Shown: one piece after another, positions 10,725 to 22,647 of the stretch
Numbering within the stretch: position 1 is the stretch's first letter
How the letters are laid out: the number at the start of each line of letters is the position of its first letter
NCBI GenBank assembly: GCA_011319805.1
Contig: SJRY01000076.1
Location: 1-64,000, forward strand
Length of the DNA: 64,000 bases
Reading direction: 5' to 3'
Source of the DNA: Macrocybe gigantea
Lineage: Eukaryota; Basidiomycota; Agaricomycetes; Agaricales; Callistosporiaceae
Program-made: the position numbers and the translations under genes
Notes under the pieces: model-generated
What the model was told of the DNA's origin: nothing
The model's database searches: none
What the model saw: the letters and a program-made list of their open reading frames with translations, nothing else

Positions 10725-13216
10725 TTAAGATGGGTGCAAGAAGGTCTGAAGCTATAAACGTCATTCTCATGTCAGACCCAGCAGATACAGCCCAGAATAG
10801 TAGGATACCAACGTATTCTTCATAATGATGAAGGACCTCTCTCAACTGTTTGCGTGTGATTCCTGCACGATACAAGATCTCATCATCGGTCTTCTTCCCA
10901 TCAAAGTATTGATTAAGTCTGCCCCATGATCAGAACGGAAGATAAATTTTCGCTCAGGGAGGGAACTCACAGCTGGAAACGTTTTGCAATCTCAGAATCT
11001 TTTCCTTCCGACATTGCCGCAAGCCACCGGCGCTGAAGAGGCGTTGCCCTGCCTGGATCCGTAATGATAGATGGCCACAAAGTATCCTCGGCCAGATCCC
11101 AACCCAATTCTTCTCCCTCCGAATCGGAATCGAGCGCATGAGAACGGTCCTCGCCGGCGGCCGCCTCGGTTGACTTGAAATCGTGCAAGGACTGGCGCCT
11201 AGAATGCCTGCGGGCTGACTTCGGTGACAAAGCTAACCACGAGACATTGGCCGCGAGAGGCGATCCAGAATCATCAAGGCCATCCAGACCTGATTCTTGC
11301 CTTTGTTCGCTATCTCGTCGGCTTCTGTGGGCAAAAGCCTTCCTCGTGAGGGCCTGCTCCCTCTCGTATCTAACCCGTATTTTTAATTGCCGGGTGGCGA
11401 CGATCCGGATGCGCAGATGCAGGGTGATGAGCAAATCTCGCTTTAACATCCAGAGAACGACGTCGTGATACATCGGAATGAGCTCTTTCGATTTGACGAC
11501 AGTGGCGAAAAAATGATTGTCAGTTTGTTTAGAAGTCGAGGAGGAGATGATAGAAAGAATAACGGGCAGAGGGGGGATGGAGGGATGGGAAAATTGAGTC
11601 TCAAATTCCTTCGCGAGTTGCGACAGGCTATTGCTTATCAGTAGTCCTGCCTAACAAGCAAAACACAGCAACATACGATGCATCAAATCTTGGTGGAAGC
11701 ATGAATATGGTCTTCAAGCCCCCATGGACGATATCAACGACTTTTGCTCTCCGGTGTTGTACTAGCCATCGCACTGTCGGCATGACTTGTGAGTCGAGAT
11801 CCCATTTTAGAATTCTTGCCATTTCTGCGAGGCTGCAAACCAGATTAGAAGCATTAAGTTGCAGGTGCTCGCAAGTCATACGATAATGTCACGGAAGCGG
11901 TCTCAAGGAAACGAATGAGGCCTTCCACAAGTGTCCTATCTTCTGGATTAATATGTCCACCTCTGAGATTCACATGCGGGCCAAGACTGCTGTGGGTATC
12001 AATTAGCAGTAAACTCTTCCAAGGCGCTAAAGCGGGCAATCTCCAGCCCAATGCCATATCAGGACCCCATGCTTGCACCTCATCTTCATCTAGGAATGTG
12101 TTGAAATCCGTTTCATTTTCGTCCTCTGTATGCAGCAGTGTGTCCAAGTACGGAGGAAGCTGCAACTCCAAAGGAAGGTTGTGAATGGTGACGTACGCCA
12201 TATATGATGACTTGATGGCCTCGTAAAGGGACTTCATTGCTGGGGCGATAGACGAGACCTTCAATGCTTGGTCAACGAATTTAATGAAGGGTTCGCCTGC
12301 AGTAGCAATTAGAGGATAATAGCCGTACAGCAGTCGACGGTGATACCCTTTGAAGTGCAACTATCCTTGAGTGATCCAAGAATATCACATTCCGTCTCCA
12401 CGAAATTTGACAATACTTGTTCCTGGAAGAGGACTGCGGTCACCGTGAAAGCTATCTGCTCGTAGATGATGTCCATGTACCGAGACACGTTCCCGAGGCC
12501 GAAGACGATGGGTCTGGAATGTCTAGAACTAGGACAAAATGGAACGTTCGTAACCATTGGGAGAACGTCTCCTCCGTGACCGACCGCTTGTCCGGGCTTG
12601 GCGACGGCGATTCCTCATTGTGAGGTGACATGCTGCTCCTCGCCTCCCTGCTCTCCCTGCCACGAGAGTTAGCCTTCGTCTTTTCGGGTTTGAAGCGCCA
12701 CGTCCCATCCGCATCCGCGCAGACTGGATGACCTATGAAGGCGAGCTCGTCGACGAGAAGCTCAAACTTCTGATGGCACATGGACAACTGTGGGCATAAC
12801 AGCCCGGCCAGGAAATCGGCGGAATATCCGAAGAGATGATCATATTCGTAGTGAGCGGGAGTCTTGTCAAGGCTCTGCCTGGCGCTTCGAGATGGCGAGC
12901 TCGCACGAGCCATGGTGGGAGTCGGGGGTGAGAACGACATGGGTCGGTCAGGCGTGGAGTCGGGACGCAGCCAAAGGTAATCTTGTCCATTCTCGGCTGC
13001 AGGACTAGAAACCCGACTATTATCCTCCGAAATTGCGCCAGAGAGGTGCGACGCCCGCCATGGATTGTCCAACTGGGCAGCAGAGTCTACTTCGTCTACA
13101 TAACGAGGTCGACCAAGTCTCGGAGACGGCATGGCGTCAGGTGGCCATCGGAAGACTAGATTTGCCCCCTTTCCCGAGAATGCCACCAATAGTATGGCAA
13201 GAAGCGTTTCAGCCAT
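10725..13216 (-). CDS. npr3: NPR3 / NPRL3, GATOR1 (SEACIT) subunit, with one apparent 1-base frameshift
   Basis: Nitrogen permease regulator 3 homologue. Within GATOR1 it inhibits TORC1 at the vacuole when amino acids or nitrogen are low. Recognisable parts in order: METLLAILLVAFSGKGANLVFRW-type start, serine-rich insert, YDHLFGYSADFLAGLLCP, FHFVLVLDIPDPSSSASG, YMDIIYEQIAFTVTAVLFQEQ, FVETECDILGSLKD, GWRLPALAPWKSLLL, LAEMARILKWDLDSQ, WLVQHRRAKVVDIVHGGLKTIF, YHDVVLWMLKRDLLITLHLR, a charged linker, and the end FDGKKTDDEILYRAG...EEYTFLHPS. At about 12492-12494 the frame shifts between SSASG and NVSRYMDI. One extra G in the run (GGG to GGGG) restores it. The model is otherwise continuous through at least six introns. 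It is divergent from CWC2. Confidence 0.88.
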
Positions 13217-13551
13217 CAGTCAAGGCTTGTGGCAAGTTTACAATTTGAGCTCAAAGTCATTTGACAGACGCGTCTTGAATTCTGCTACAGACTTGTAATC
13301 GACTATTTATTATCAACGTGTTTAACAAGCACAACCAAGCACGAAATATACATGCCAGATCGCCCGAGACTTCAACCAGTCTGTGAGGATTGGATATAAA
13401 CATATATTAGAATCCACCTGTGCGTTCGGTGAAAAATAGTTCCAGAAGGAAAAGGGGAATTGAAATGAAGTTCTTGGACATTGCCACAAAGTGCTCGTCA
13501 CGTGCATACCTATATTGTGCAGCTTTCCCATTTTAATTCTTCACCTTCGAC
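13217..13551. other. Divergent promoter region, NPR3 / CWC2
   Basis: About 335 bp between two divergent starts, so both promoters are expected here. Only AT-rich stretches are visible and no defined element is claimed. Confidence 0.35.
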
Positions 13552-14874
13552 ATGAGCACAGAAGTCGTTCCCGCTAATGCGACCACAAGCACAGATGCTG
13601 CGGTTAGAGCATCTAAGAAAATGCGCCCGGCTAGGAAGCAGGTGAAACCGGGAGATGTACAAAAATCCGAGACACCTCAAACGGGCAAGGAGTACAGTGA
13701 GTGTGGTTTTGGTTATATCATCTCCTGGATACTCAAGCGTGTCCGGGTAGATATCTGGTACAATAAATGGGCTGGAGGTGACAGGGAGGATAGCTATTCA
13801 AAGTGAGTCTTTCAACTCTTTACTTAATCTCCAGAATTTCACATTCTCGATGACAGTAAAGTAAAGTCCCAGACCCGGTGCAATATTAAGCGCGACTCTG
13901 GCTGGACGAGGGCGAATGTGACTGGAATGAAGTACTGCTGCCTGTTCTTCGCTCGTGGATGCTGCCCATATGGTTGGGAATGCGAATACCTGCACTGTCT
14001 GCCCGACCCTTCCCAGGCGCTTCCAGACAGCTCGAAGGATTGTTTCGCTCGCGATAAATTCGCTGACTACCGGGACGATATGGGCGGTGTGGGTAGCTTC
14101 AACCGGCAAAACCGTACACTTTATGTGGGGAGGATCAAAGAGACGGGAAGCGGAGAGGAGACTGAGGACGTTGTGCGACGACATTTCAAAGAATGGGGCC
14201 AACTGGAAAAGGGTGTGTATCCAACTCTTCTCTCACCCATCCCGAACGCATTCATCATTTTCTTGTCGTTCGCAGATGCGACACGTGCATCAGGCTATGC
14301 TGTCAAAGTCTTGCAGTACCGTAGTGTCGCATTCGTGACATACAAATCTGAACTCCACGCGCAATTCGCCAAAGAAGCCATGGCTTGCCAGTCCCTCGAC
14401 AACGACGAGATTCTCAACGTCCGATGGGCTACCGAAGACCCAAATCCGGTTGCAAAAGTGGCGGAGAAACGACGGATAGAGGAGATCGGCAAAGAAGCCA
14501 TCCAAGCGAGAATGGACCCTAGGATAGTGGATGCGATGAGAGCAATCCGCGCCTTGGAGGAAGGCGATACCCTAGACGAACAGGGGGAACTAGAAGAAAC
14601 TGAAGAGGGCAGCGAGAGCGGCGATGAACCAGAGGCAAAAAGGCAGAAAATGGCAGGGAAAGAAGATGCTCAAAATGAGGCATCGCAACCCGAGGAGGAA
14701 AGGGTACCGCAGCCAACAGGCCTGTTGTCCGCGGATGCGCTCGAAGGCCTGAAGTACTTTGCGGAAATTCGTAATCGGAATGGCGTCACTACTGCTGTCC
14801 AACGAAAACCTCCACCTCCTACGACTGGTCCCGGTCTAGGACTGGCAGCTTACGGGAGTGACGACGACGACTAG
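13552..14874 (+). CDS. cwc2: CWC2, pre-mRNA splicing factor (CCCH finger plus RRM)
   Basis: Subunit of the Prp19-associated (NTC) machinery that contacts U6 snRNA in the active spliceosome. A Lys-rich leader ending GKEYN joins IWYNKWAGGD, then the Torus-like region YSNKVKSQTRCNIKRDSGW and the CCCH finger MKYCCLFFARGCCPYGWECEYLH. The RRM follows, with RNP-like segments RTLYVGRIKE and RSVAFVTYKSELHAQFAKEAM and the conserved NDEILNVRWATEDPNP, then an acidic tail and GLGLAAYGSDDDD. Three introns: after GKEY, within YS/NK, and in the RRM around 14211-14291, where the exact join is less certain. The family identification is very clear. Confidence 0.92.
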
Positions 14875-15002
14875 ATCCCACAAAATGTAATCATATCTTA
14901 GTAGTCAATACCTCGCAAGTATTCTGCTTGAAAGTTTCCAGAAAGATGTGATAATGAGAGGATACGAAACATGCAACGAGATCAGTGGCATAGCCAGGAC
15001 AT

Positions 15003-16553
15003 TCACGAGTTTTCCAGATGCCCGCCGCCGTCGCTTCCAATATTGTTGGCTTGGGATGCGTCCTCCCCAAAGGACAGTTTCGCAATCCTTGCCTCCTCCG
15101 CCTCCAGGTCCTCTCTCTCCTTTTCCTGTCTGTACTTGCTGAGATCCCAGTCGTCCGACGCGTTTCCGTCGTCCTCGTCCTGGAACCATTCTGGATTGTA
15201 TTGGAACTGGGCAAGCATCGCCATCAGCCTACGCTAGAGCAAGAATAAACATCTCACGTACGAGATCCCTTCCACTCATGCCCACATTCTTGCCAGCGGC
15301 GTTTTGAGTCTCCTTCGCCCTTCTCAGGGCCTCCTCTTCCGCAAGCTTCTTATCCATCCTTGTCTTTTTCCACTTGGCAAACGTCTCTGGAGTCACAGGA
15401 GTGAGATTGGAACCAAGTTTGTGTCGCTAAATGTGCAAAAAAGAAAGTCAACGACACTTGGTACAGCAAGTTCAGGCAGAAAATATAACATACTTCAATT
15501 TCTAAAAACTCTTCTAGACTGAGAGTATCAGCTTTTGCCGCGTCCTCCGCCGCCTTCTTCTGTGACTTTAGAACAAATCCTGGAGGGAGCGCATGGCGGT
15601 ATTTACACGAATCGCCATCAGGACATTCCCAGAACCATCCAAATCTAAAGGTCACAGAGGAAAGGCATTGAGGTGTGCAAGTGAGATGAGAGTATATTCA
15701 CAACTCACTTCTGAGTCTCGATGGCTTCGATGAAATATTTGCAAACAATCTGAAAGTGCGATGTGATCAGAGCTGCATCACACGATGGAACAAACTACCT
15801 ACGTCGGTGGTTGTTCGAGGGTTTCCTGCTTTCGAGAGCACGACTTTGCGAAGCTTTTCTTCATCCCACTTGTCCATCGTATCTTTTCGGAATGTCTTGA
15901 ACGAGCTTCCCGAGAGATGGATCGAAAGACCACATACCTGCTAGTTTATCATCCTTATCCCGACTGTCCTCATACAAATTCTTCTTCTCCACCTTACGCG
16001 CAACATTCAGATCATGACTGAACTTGCATTTGTTGCCCTTGTCACAGTACCCAGCCTTGAAGTACGCGCAGAGTACCGTCTTTGGATCGACGCCGAACGG
16101 TACCTTCTGCGTCATGACTGGCCGCAACAGCGCCGCTTCCTCCTTCTTCCGCTTCTCCTCCTCCGCTTTTGCCTTTTCTCGCATGGCCTTCTCCTTCTCC
16201 TTCTCCAGCGCCGCTCGTGATTTGCCAGATACCGCTGCTTGGGCCTGTATCTGTGCGACTTGCGCTTTCACTTTGGCCGATTTGTTTTTCTGCGTGAATC
16301 GACCAGGTTGTGGTCCGTTCGATGAGAATTTTACAAAGTTTTTCCGATCGTCAGCTATCCGTACGAAACTGGCATTCGGGATATGAACTGACATTTTTCA
16401 TGCCAAAAGTCTAAACCCAAAAAATCACAAGAAAAGTGGATATCAGCGTTGGAGGACCCATGTCATACGAAGATAGCCGCTTTACATGTGTCATACCTTG
16501 TCCTCTTTGATTTTGTTGGAAGAGCCCGACTGCTGCTTGCTTTTGGGCGGCAT
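15003..16553 (-). CDS. tma46: TMA46 / ZC3H15-like CCCH zinc-finger protein (DRG-binding)
   Basis: Translation-machinery-associated protein that, in yeast and animals, binds and stabilises the DRG-family GTPase (Rbg1/DRG1). It starts [36 protein letters not shown] follows across an intron (gtcagt...acgcag), then a long charged coiled-coil-like helix. CCCH finger 1 is [21 protein letters not shown]. Finger 2 is [19 protein letters not shown] with [12 protein letters not shown], assembled from two exons. The dimer/DRG-binding tail is [16 protein letters not shown] with [18 protein letters not shown]. The final exon [19 protein letters not shown] ends at 15003. About six introns. The tail converges on CWC2. 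Confidence 0.9.
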
Positions 16554-16995
16554 CGTCGAATGTTAATGCTCACTATGCTGTCTCGATGACAGAAAAGGCG
16601 ACGAAATCGAAGGAAATCGAAGGATTTGTGGAGGTCGTTATGAACTGCGAATGGCCAGAGTAGATGATGGTCACGTGTAATTCTGATATACATAACCATT
16701 ATCTCTCAGACCAGAGGGAAACAGCACTCAACTTCCTGCACGACTGATCAGTGGTATAAGAGTTATCATGATACGCGCTACACAAGCTTCTCTCCATCAA
16801 CTAAAAATACAAGACCCAAGTGCCAAAAAAAATCTACAACATATACAGCACAGCACGAAGAAAAGTAAAATAAAAAACAATCGTGCACCACAGCGAATAG
16901 ATTGAATAACTTTAGCAGAATATACCTGTCGTAGGAGAAGCGTTGGTCATCAGCCCAGGTCATGACAAAACAAAGCCCTTCGTCCCGACCCTCGG
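16554..16995. other. Intergenic upstream of TMA46
   Basis: About 440 bp between the TMA46 start and the end of the next minus-strand gene. It probably holds the TMA46 promoter and the neighbour's 3' UTR. No other structure is seen. Confidence 0.3.
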
Positions 16996-19893
16996 CTAGG
17001 TATGCACTCGCTTGAATGATCCAGGTCGACCGTCATCCGGCGAACGGGGTCGCTTGTTTGGATTCCATCCGGTCGAGATGCGGAGCATGCGTTGAGCGAA
17101 ATAGACATCGATGGAAGGCTTTCGTTTTACCTTCCTATTGGCTATCGAGGAGGGCGAGGTCGGGTTGGAGTGGACAAGGGACTCCATGGGCAAAGACGGA
17201 TCGTTGGACGTTTCGTGGTCGTTATGTGTCGATTGCTTGGGTATCTTGTACTATGATATGACGGTTGATCGACGTCGGGCAGAAGATGTAACTGGCTTAC
17301 CGTTTCGAGCTCTGGCTTTCCTCTCCAGCGCGCGATGGCCTCGCAAAAACGTATGGCCGCCCGTTCTACAGGCTCGGCAGGGTATTGCCAAGCAAGATCT
17401 TCCATATGCGTCGAAAGGTCTGGAGTTGACGCGGGGATATCAAAGAACTGTGGACATCGTAAAACCGCACATAACAATCAGTGCCCAATTTTCGAATTGT
17501 TCAGGGTCATGATGAGAAGCTTACCCTTCTGAGCCGCTCTAACATCTCTAGCTCGTACTCTTCCTCCGCTTGATTCTTGTTCATACCTCTGAGCGCGGGG
17601 AAAAGAGTTTTAATAGCTTCGATAAGAGTCGGAAGGTCGTCAGGGTCAAATTCCTCGAAACCAGACTCAGGCTCCTTTTCATTCTCTGCATTCTCTGCGA
17701 GACCTAATCCAACCGTCAACAGACATTCCACAGGTTGAGACCCTCTCCATCCGGCGGTAAGGTAGCCCTCCAGAACGGCACGCGTGAGCAACCCTGCAAG
17801 TAAAAGATACCACTGTCGTGTCGGGCGAAGTGCGTAATCCCGCATCCTGTCATTAACCTGGAGTGACGCTCTCCCGGTTGGTGACATGGGAGTAGAAAGG
17901 GGTGAGAATTCGCCTCGGTGTTGTTCTGACGCAGTAGGCATAGTGCTACGCCAGTTACCATCAGCACTTCCTTGAAAAGGCCCAGGATCGCCAGATGTGG
18001 AAGATTGGGGTTCTTCCTCCTCTTCTCGTGCTTCCAAGCCTAACTCTGATGCCACCAAGGCAGAAAGCTTGATGAATCGCGGGATGAGCTCTGAAAGCTT
18101 CGTGTTCCCGGAGCCAGAAGAGCCCGGAGATAAAGAACCTTCCTCTGCCGAGTCGAGCGTCGTTTTCCTACGCAAACAGCTGCCTTCGACTCCGGGTCTC
18201 AGCAGCCCCGAACCAATCCCGCTACCGTCCTGCCAACCTGATATACCTCCACCTCCCGGAGCCATGCCTCCTGGCATCCCCTTCCAGGCATTGGCTCGAT
18301 TATCGGTGAATGACCGTGATCTGCCACGGCTGGCACCGTTCTGTCGGCCACCCGACCTTGCTTCAACACATATCTCACACCCGGTGTGCAGGTGACGAGG
18401 ACAGCGGAATGCAGGAGGAGAATTTGCCGTGCGAGGATCTGCGCCAGCCATGTACAAAGAATGCGTGCGCGGACTTGCCACAGGAAAGCTTTGAAATCGT
18501 TGGTTTTGCTGGGGAGGTGATAAATATCGATGATCAGCGTCAACATACCCGCAGAAACATACCTGTAGGGTATAGCCTGCGTGGCCGAAGGAAGAATGGT
18601 GAGTGTATGCCATTGAATGTGCGGCACAAACGGTTGATAACGTTGCTAAGGCGGAAGGTAGTGTTGTTATTGCATAGCTTGGTGTTTGAGGAACGGGAGA
18701 GTTCTCAGAAGACTTTGGTTGCTGGAATTGATGGCGGTAAGGTGGTGTGGGTGCTTGGCGGGCAAAGAGATCATTGATGATCGTGCCCAATGCCAATCTC
18801 AAGCGCACGCCGTTCGGTAAGGTGTGAGGGTGTCGTTTATTGCCTGGTAAGCTTGATGGGTTCAAACGAGGTGAGGTGGGAGGAGTCAATATATCCTCGT
18901 CATTGATGGGGTGAACAGGAGGTGGCTGCTCTAGCATGGACGTGACAACCTTCTCAAGCCCTTCTGCACGGAGTCTCAGCGTTCTTGCGAACGTTAAATC
19001 CTGAGCGCCAAGGCGATCTTCTTCGACGTCATGGCCGCCAGAATCCCCTGCTCTGGATTTAAGCGAAAAGATATCCTCTCCCTCGCTACCCTCCTCGTCG
19101 TCTTCTTCATAGTTCTCGGGACGCGTCCTGTGGACGTAATTCGGAGACGATGGGCCGCCAGTGCGATCCGTCATTCCGAGTTCAGCGCGTGCCTGAGCAA
19201 AACGTGTCCGAGCTGGAGGTATATTTATGAATAGATGGTGGAAGGATCTTCCAAGAGAAGCACCATAGCTTACCATGAACCCAGAGCATGTGATCGATGA
19301 TTAGAGTGCGAGTGCTTTTCTCGCGAGGAGGGATGGAATGGAGATGGTGCGCATGCTTGTGTGCGGGCGCACGGAAGGAGGGCTGAGTGGGCAGGGCGCC
19401 ACTCGAGGTGGACACGACAGGCCCACTGGAGATGTTTGGATTATATTGAAGACCGGGATGCCCCATGATGAGCGGAGCGTTTCGGAGACCACGGGAGGGG
19501 GAGGTGTGGGTCTGCCGAGGCTGGTAATAAGGTGATTGGGCCAGATTGATCTGCCAGAGCGATGCGCGGGCTGGGAATCGGTGTCGTCTGGGCGGTGTTC
19601 CGTGCGTTCGGGGCTGGGCGAGGCGACGGAGAAGACAGGATGATGGGAGAGGAGGGCGAGGGTGAGACCCATGCCCGAATTTCCCCTGCACCTGCCGTGT
19701 GAAGTTCTCTTCCGGGCGTCCCGATACTCGCAGGTCGCTCAACACCAGCGACGACGGCGATGACGCTCCTGAACGCCGATTGACCGTGCTTGGCGTCGTT
19801 TCCTGAACTTCTCCGTTGCACCCAGTCGCCGGTTTTTGCAAATTCGTAAATTGTCTCCAACGTTAATACAGTCATCGTGATAAGATAGTCCAT
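16996..19893 (-). CDS. Conserved fungal protein of unknown function (frame disturbed near the N-terminus)
   Basis: Large protein (roughly 850 residues) that I do not recognise by function. It looks conserved in character: MDYLITMTVLTLETIYEFAKTGDW at the start, LTLALLSHHPVFSVAS, a segment LHSIPPREKSTRTLIIDHMLW, then ARTRFAQARAELGMTDR across an intron. A long Ser/Pro-rich middle follows, then helices such as RQWYLLLAGLLTRAVLEGYL. Two more short exons (FFDIPASTPDLSTHMEDLAW; IPKQSTHNDHETSND) lead to the end YFAQRMLRISTGWNPNKRPR. Between about 19545 and 19675 the likely coding frame changes two or three times with no splice sites that explain all changes. Small indels there are suspected. Its start is divergent from the TMEM184 gene. 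Confidence 0.65.
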
Positions 19894-20140
19894 CTAGTCC
19901 GCATAAGGCCTAACACACATCGACGTCCAGCTAGCCGTCATCGCCCCGACGTCGAGACCATTCCGGCAACATACTGCATGATGGCAGCCGCATCCCGAAC
20001 AGGCCTTGCGGGGAACTTGTTTTCATCAGGGCACGTGTAGCGCACCGCAGCCAAGGGCGCCCACGCTTCTTCGTTCCACCCCTCATTTCGTCCGCCTATT
20101 CTTACTAGCCGGCCTCTCTCTTTCCGCCTGGCACAGTGCC

Positions 20141-22302
20141 ATGTCACAGACCATATGTGAATCCCCCAACACTCCTGAAACAGACCAGTCCAAGTTCTGG
20201 GACTCGAATGGCATAAATTGGGATGCCCATAGAATAGGCTGGGCCGTCGCGGGTGCCTGCGCCCTGGCTGTGAGTAGCCGTTTAAGCACTCGATTAGACA
20301 CGCGGGTCTCGACCAATTCATCCCCTCGATGCTAGACTGTCATCATCTCTACCATTTCCGTCCTGCGACACTGCAGGTATGTCATCATGAATTTCAAAAG
20401 CGGCTCCTGATGATTTTTCTATAGGAGTTACACTAACCGCCGTGAGCAACGCCAAATGTGCAGACGGACTGTTATCCTGGTATTGCCCGGCCCTCACCCA
20501 ACCCCTTGTGCAGACTACGCATCTTGTATATGCCACCAGTCTATGCTGTAATTTCATTCTTCTCCTATCGCTTCTTCCGAAGCTACACATACTATTCTTT
20601 CATCGAAGTTGGTGCGTCGCAACCTCTCCTTGTCTGCGAAGAATGTTTTCAAGTTCGTCCCCTTTAGCTTATGAAGTACGTGGCTGTGTGGGCCGAAAAC
20701 TTTCATCAATCTGACGCTAGCAAAGGCGGTGACGCTAAGCGCTTTCTTGTTCGGATCATCACCATCATTCTTCAACGTCGCATTGATGTCTTCCTGTAGA
20801 TTACTTCTCATTGAATACGTTGCTTCAACGGCATCTGGCCACAAGGCGGAAAATGCTATAGCCAGAAAGGACAAGCGCCCGTTACCATTGCCAGTGAATG
20901 ATCAATCACATTGCCCTTGCTTGGTAGAGTGCTCACCGCTTGACAGTTCTGTTGCTGGAGATACAGACCGACCAAGGCATGTAACCATCCGTCGTCTCAA
21001 CCAGATACTTGACAGGATATCTATAGGCATACTTCATGTACACAGTCAAGGTAAATATCATGCCGCCCGCCATACCTTTGATGTCTAATATACACCACAA
21101 GTGGTCCGTTCTACAATACGTTATCATCAGACCATGTGCGTGCCTCTCCGTTCCACTTTATGGCGCCGTACTTTGAATCGATATCCTAAGTGGTATCCAT
21201 TATTGGCATAATCTGCGAAAAATACAATGTTCTGTGTCAATCAGCGGGCTGGAATCCCCATTTTGCCAATGTGTATCTCGAAGCCATCGACTTTGCCAGT
21301 ATCAGGTGCGACCTTTGTTAGGATGACGGTCTAAATCTGATTACTGAAATGGATAGTGTGGCGTTGTACGGTTTGCTCGTGTTCTATGGGCTGACGAAGG
21401 ATGAATTAAGTGGGCGTCGCCCGCTGGCAAAATTCCTGTGTATCAAGCTCATCGTCATGTTCACCTTTTACCAAACGTTCGTCGTAAGTGCCACGATTTT
21501 CGTGTCTGGTCGCAGTCCCATGATGATCCTTGACAGTTCGAAATGCTCGAAGGGCGCGTCATTACATGTAGACCGTTTGCTTCTGATTCATCTACGTGTA
21601 GGAGGCCACTTATCTCCTTGTAGCAACGCAGTATTGGACTACGACCAACATTGCCGATGGCCTCAACGCATTGTGTATCTGCATAGAGGTACGTAACGTG
21701 TGTATCATTTCCGATGCTTTGTACATGATGTGTTCTAGATGGTGATATTCTCGGCCTTCATGATGTGGGCGTACACCTCAGCCGAATACCGTCGAAAACC
21801 TGGAATGCCGCCCACTAGCATCTGGAGGCCGTTGTGGGACTCGTTAGTGTTTTACCATCATCACCTGTCGCAGAGCTTCTGACCGATGCCCTTTCTTTTA
21901 CTCGTTTCAGAATAAATTTCTGTGCGCTAGTCATTTTAGTATGCATGTCATCTCGTTTTCTCACTTGTCCCAACGTTTGTAGCGGATTTTGCGGTGGAGA
22001 TCGCTGGTTCCATCCGATTTTATGTCGATTATTGGCGGGGAAAACCATACACTCATGGACACGGCCATCTCGACTCTGATGGGCGTGTAAAGATGGATTT
22101 TGGGCAAGCGTTCGGTGTCAGCGGTGCAGGCGCCAAACGGGCCGAGCTTCGACCTGCTACATCGGCCTCTACTGTGGACCCAAGTAGCAGTGAGTTCGTC
22201 GTCTCCAGCTCGGCTGCTGACAGACCCAGCTACGACGAGCGCATTCACTTGGTTCATTACCCTACCCACTCAGATAATACCCATCAAAACGCTGTACCCT
22301 AA
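20141..22302 (+). CDS. TMEM184 / organic solute transporter Ost-alpha family membrane protein
   Basis: Seven-helix membrane protein of the TMEM184/Ost-alpha family; in fungi the role is not settled. Start MSQTICESPNTPETDQ with GINWDAHRIGWAVAGACALA. Many short exons join cleanly: TVIISTISVLRHCR, SYTNRREQRQ, ILRILYMPPVYAVISFFSYR, an 8-nt exon giving AYE, AVTLSAFLLLLIEYVAST, FCCWRYRPTK, AYFMYTVKWSVLQYVIIRPL, VSIIGIICEKYNVLCQS, ALYGLLVFYGLTKDELSGRR, FEMLEGRVIT, YWTTTNIADGLNALCICIE, MVIFSAFMMWAYTSAEY, INFSDFAVEIAGSIRF and VKMDFGQAFG. One intron (20977-21026) appears to use a GC donor. The polar C-terminal tail ends at 22302. More than ten introns in about 2.2 kb is high for the window. Confidence 0.88.
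20668..20675 (+). other. 8-nt micro-exon of the TMEM184 gene
   Basis: CTTATGAA lies between an acceptor (cctttag) and a donor (gtacgt). Including it turns FIEV plus AVTLSAFL into FIEVAYEAVTLSAFL in frame. Confidence 0.6.
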
Positions 22303-22647
22303 AAACAAGGACATCATTCTTGCTTTCCTATCTCCTTCATCTACTTCGTCTCAGTATCAGCTATGGACGATCAATCACGACGCCAGATACGACATCATTG
22401 CTCAGATCTGTTTCGGAATCTCGGTTCAAGATCTGGCCCGCCGGCTCACTTGGTTCACGATCGTTCCCATGCTGTGTTAGACACTCTTCTCAAATGACAT
22501 AATATTCATCAGTCTCGTACAGGTACCTACCTTAGGAATGTATATTATTGCATCTTAGCACTGTTTTCTGGGATGTCACGATGTACAGCGCAATCCAGTC
22601 GGCTTTTCATACCCAATCAGGTATCAGAGGGAAGATCAAGATCACCT
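22303..22647. other. Convergent intergenic region (TMEM184 / LRR gene)
   Basis: About 345 bp between two converging stop codons, expected to hold both 3' UTRs. No repeat or RNA gene is seen. Confidence 0.3.

Noticed and set aside
18310..18777. 155-codon plus-strand frame
   Set aside because: Antisense to the 589-codon exon of the conserved unknown gene, which has better composition and splice context.
19615..19671. Possible intron (gtctcaccc...gcccag) in the 16996-19893 gene
   Set aside because: Removing it would delete LTLALLSHHPVFSVAS, which looks like conserved protein. Indels explain the frame change better.
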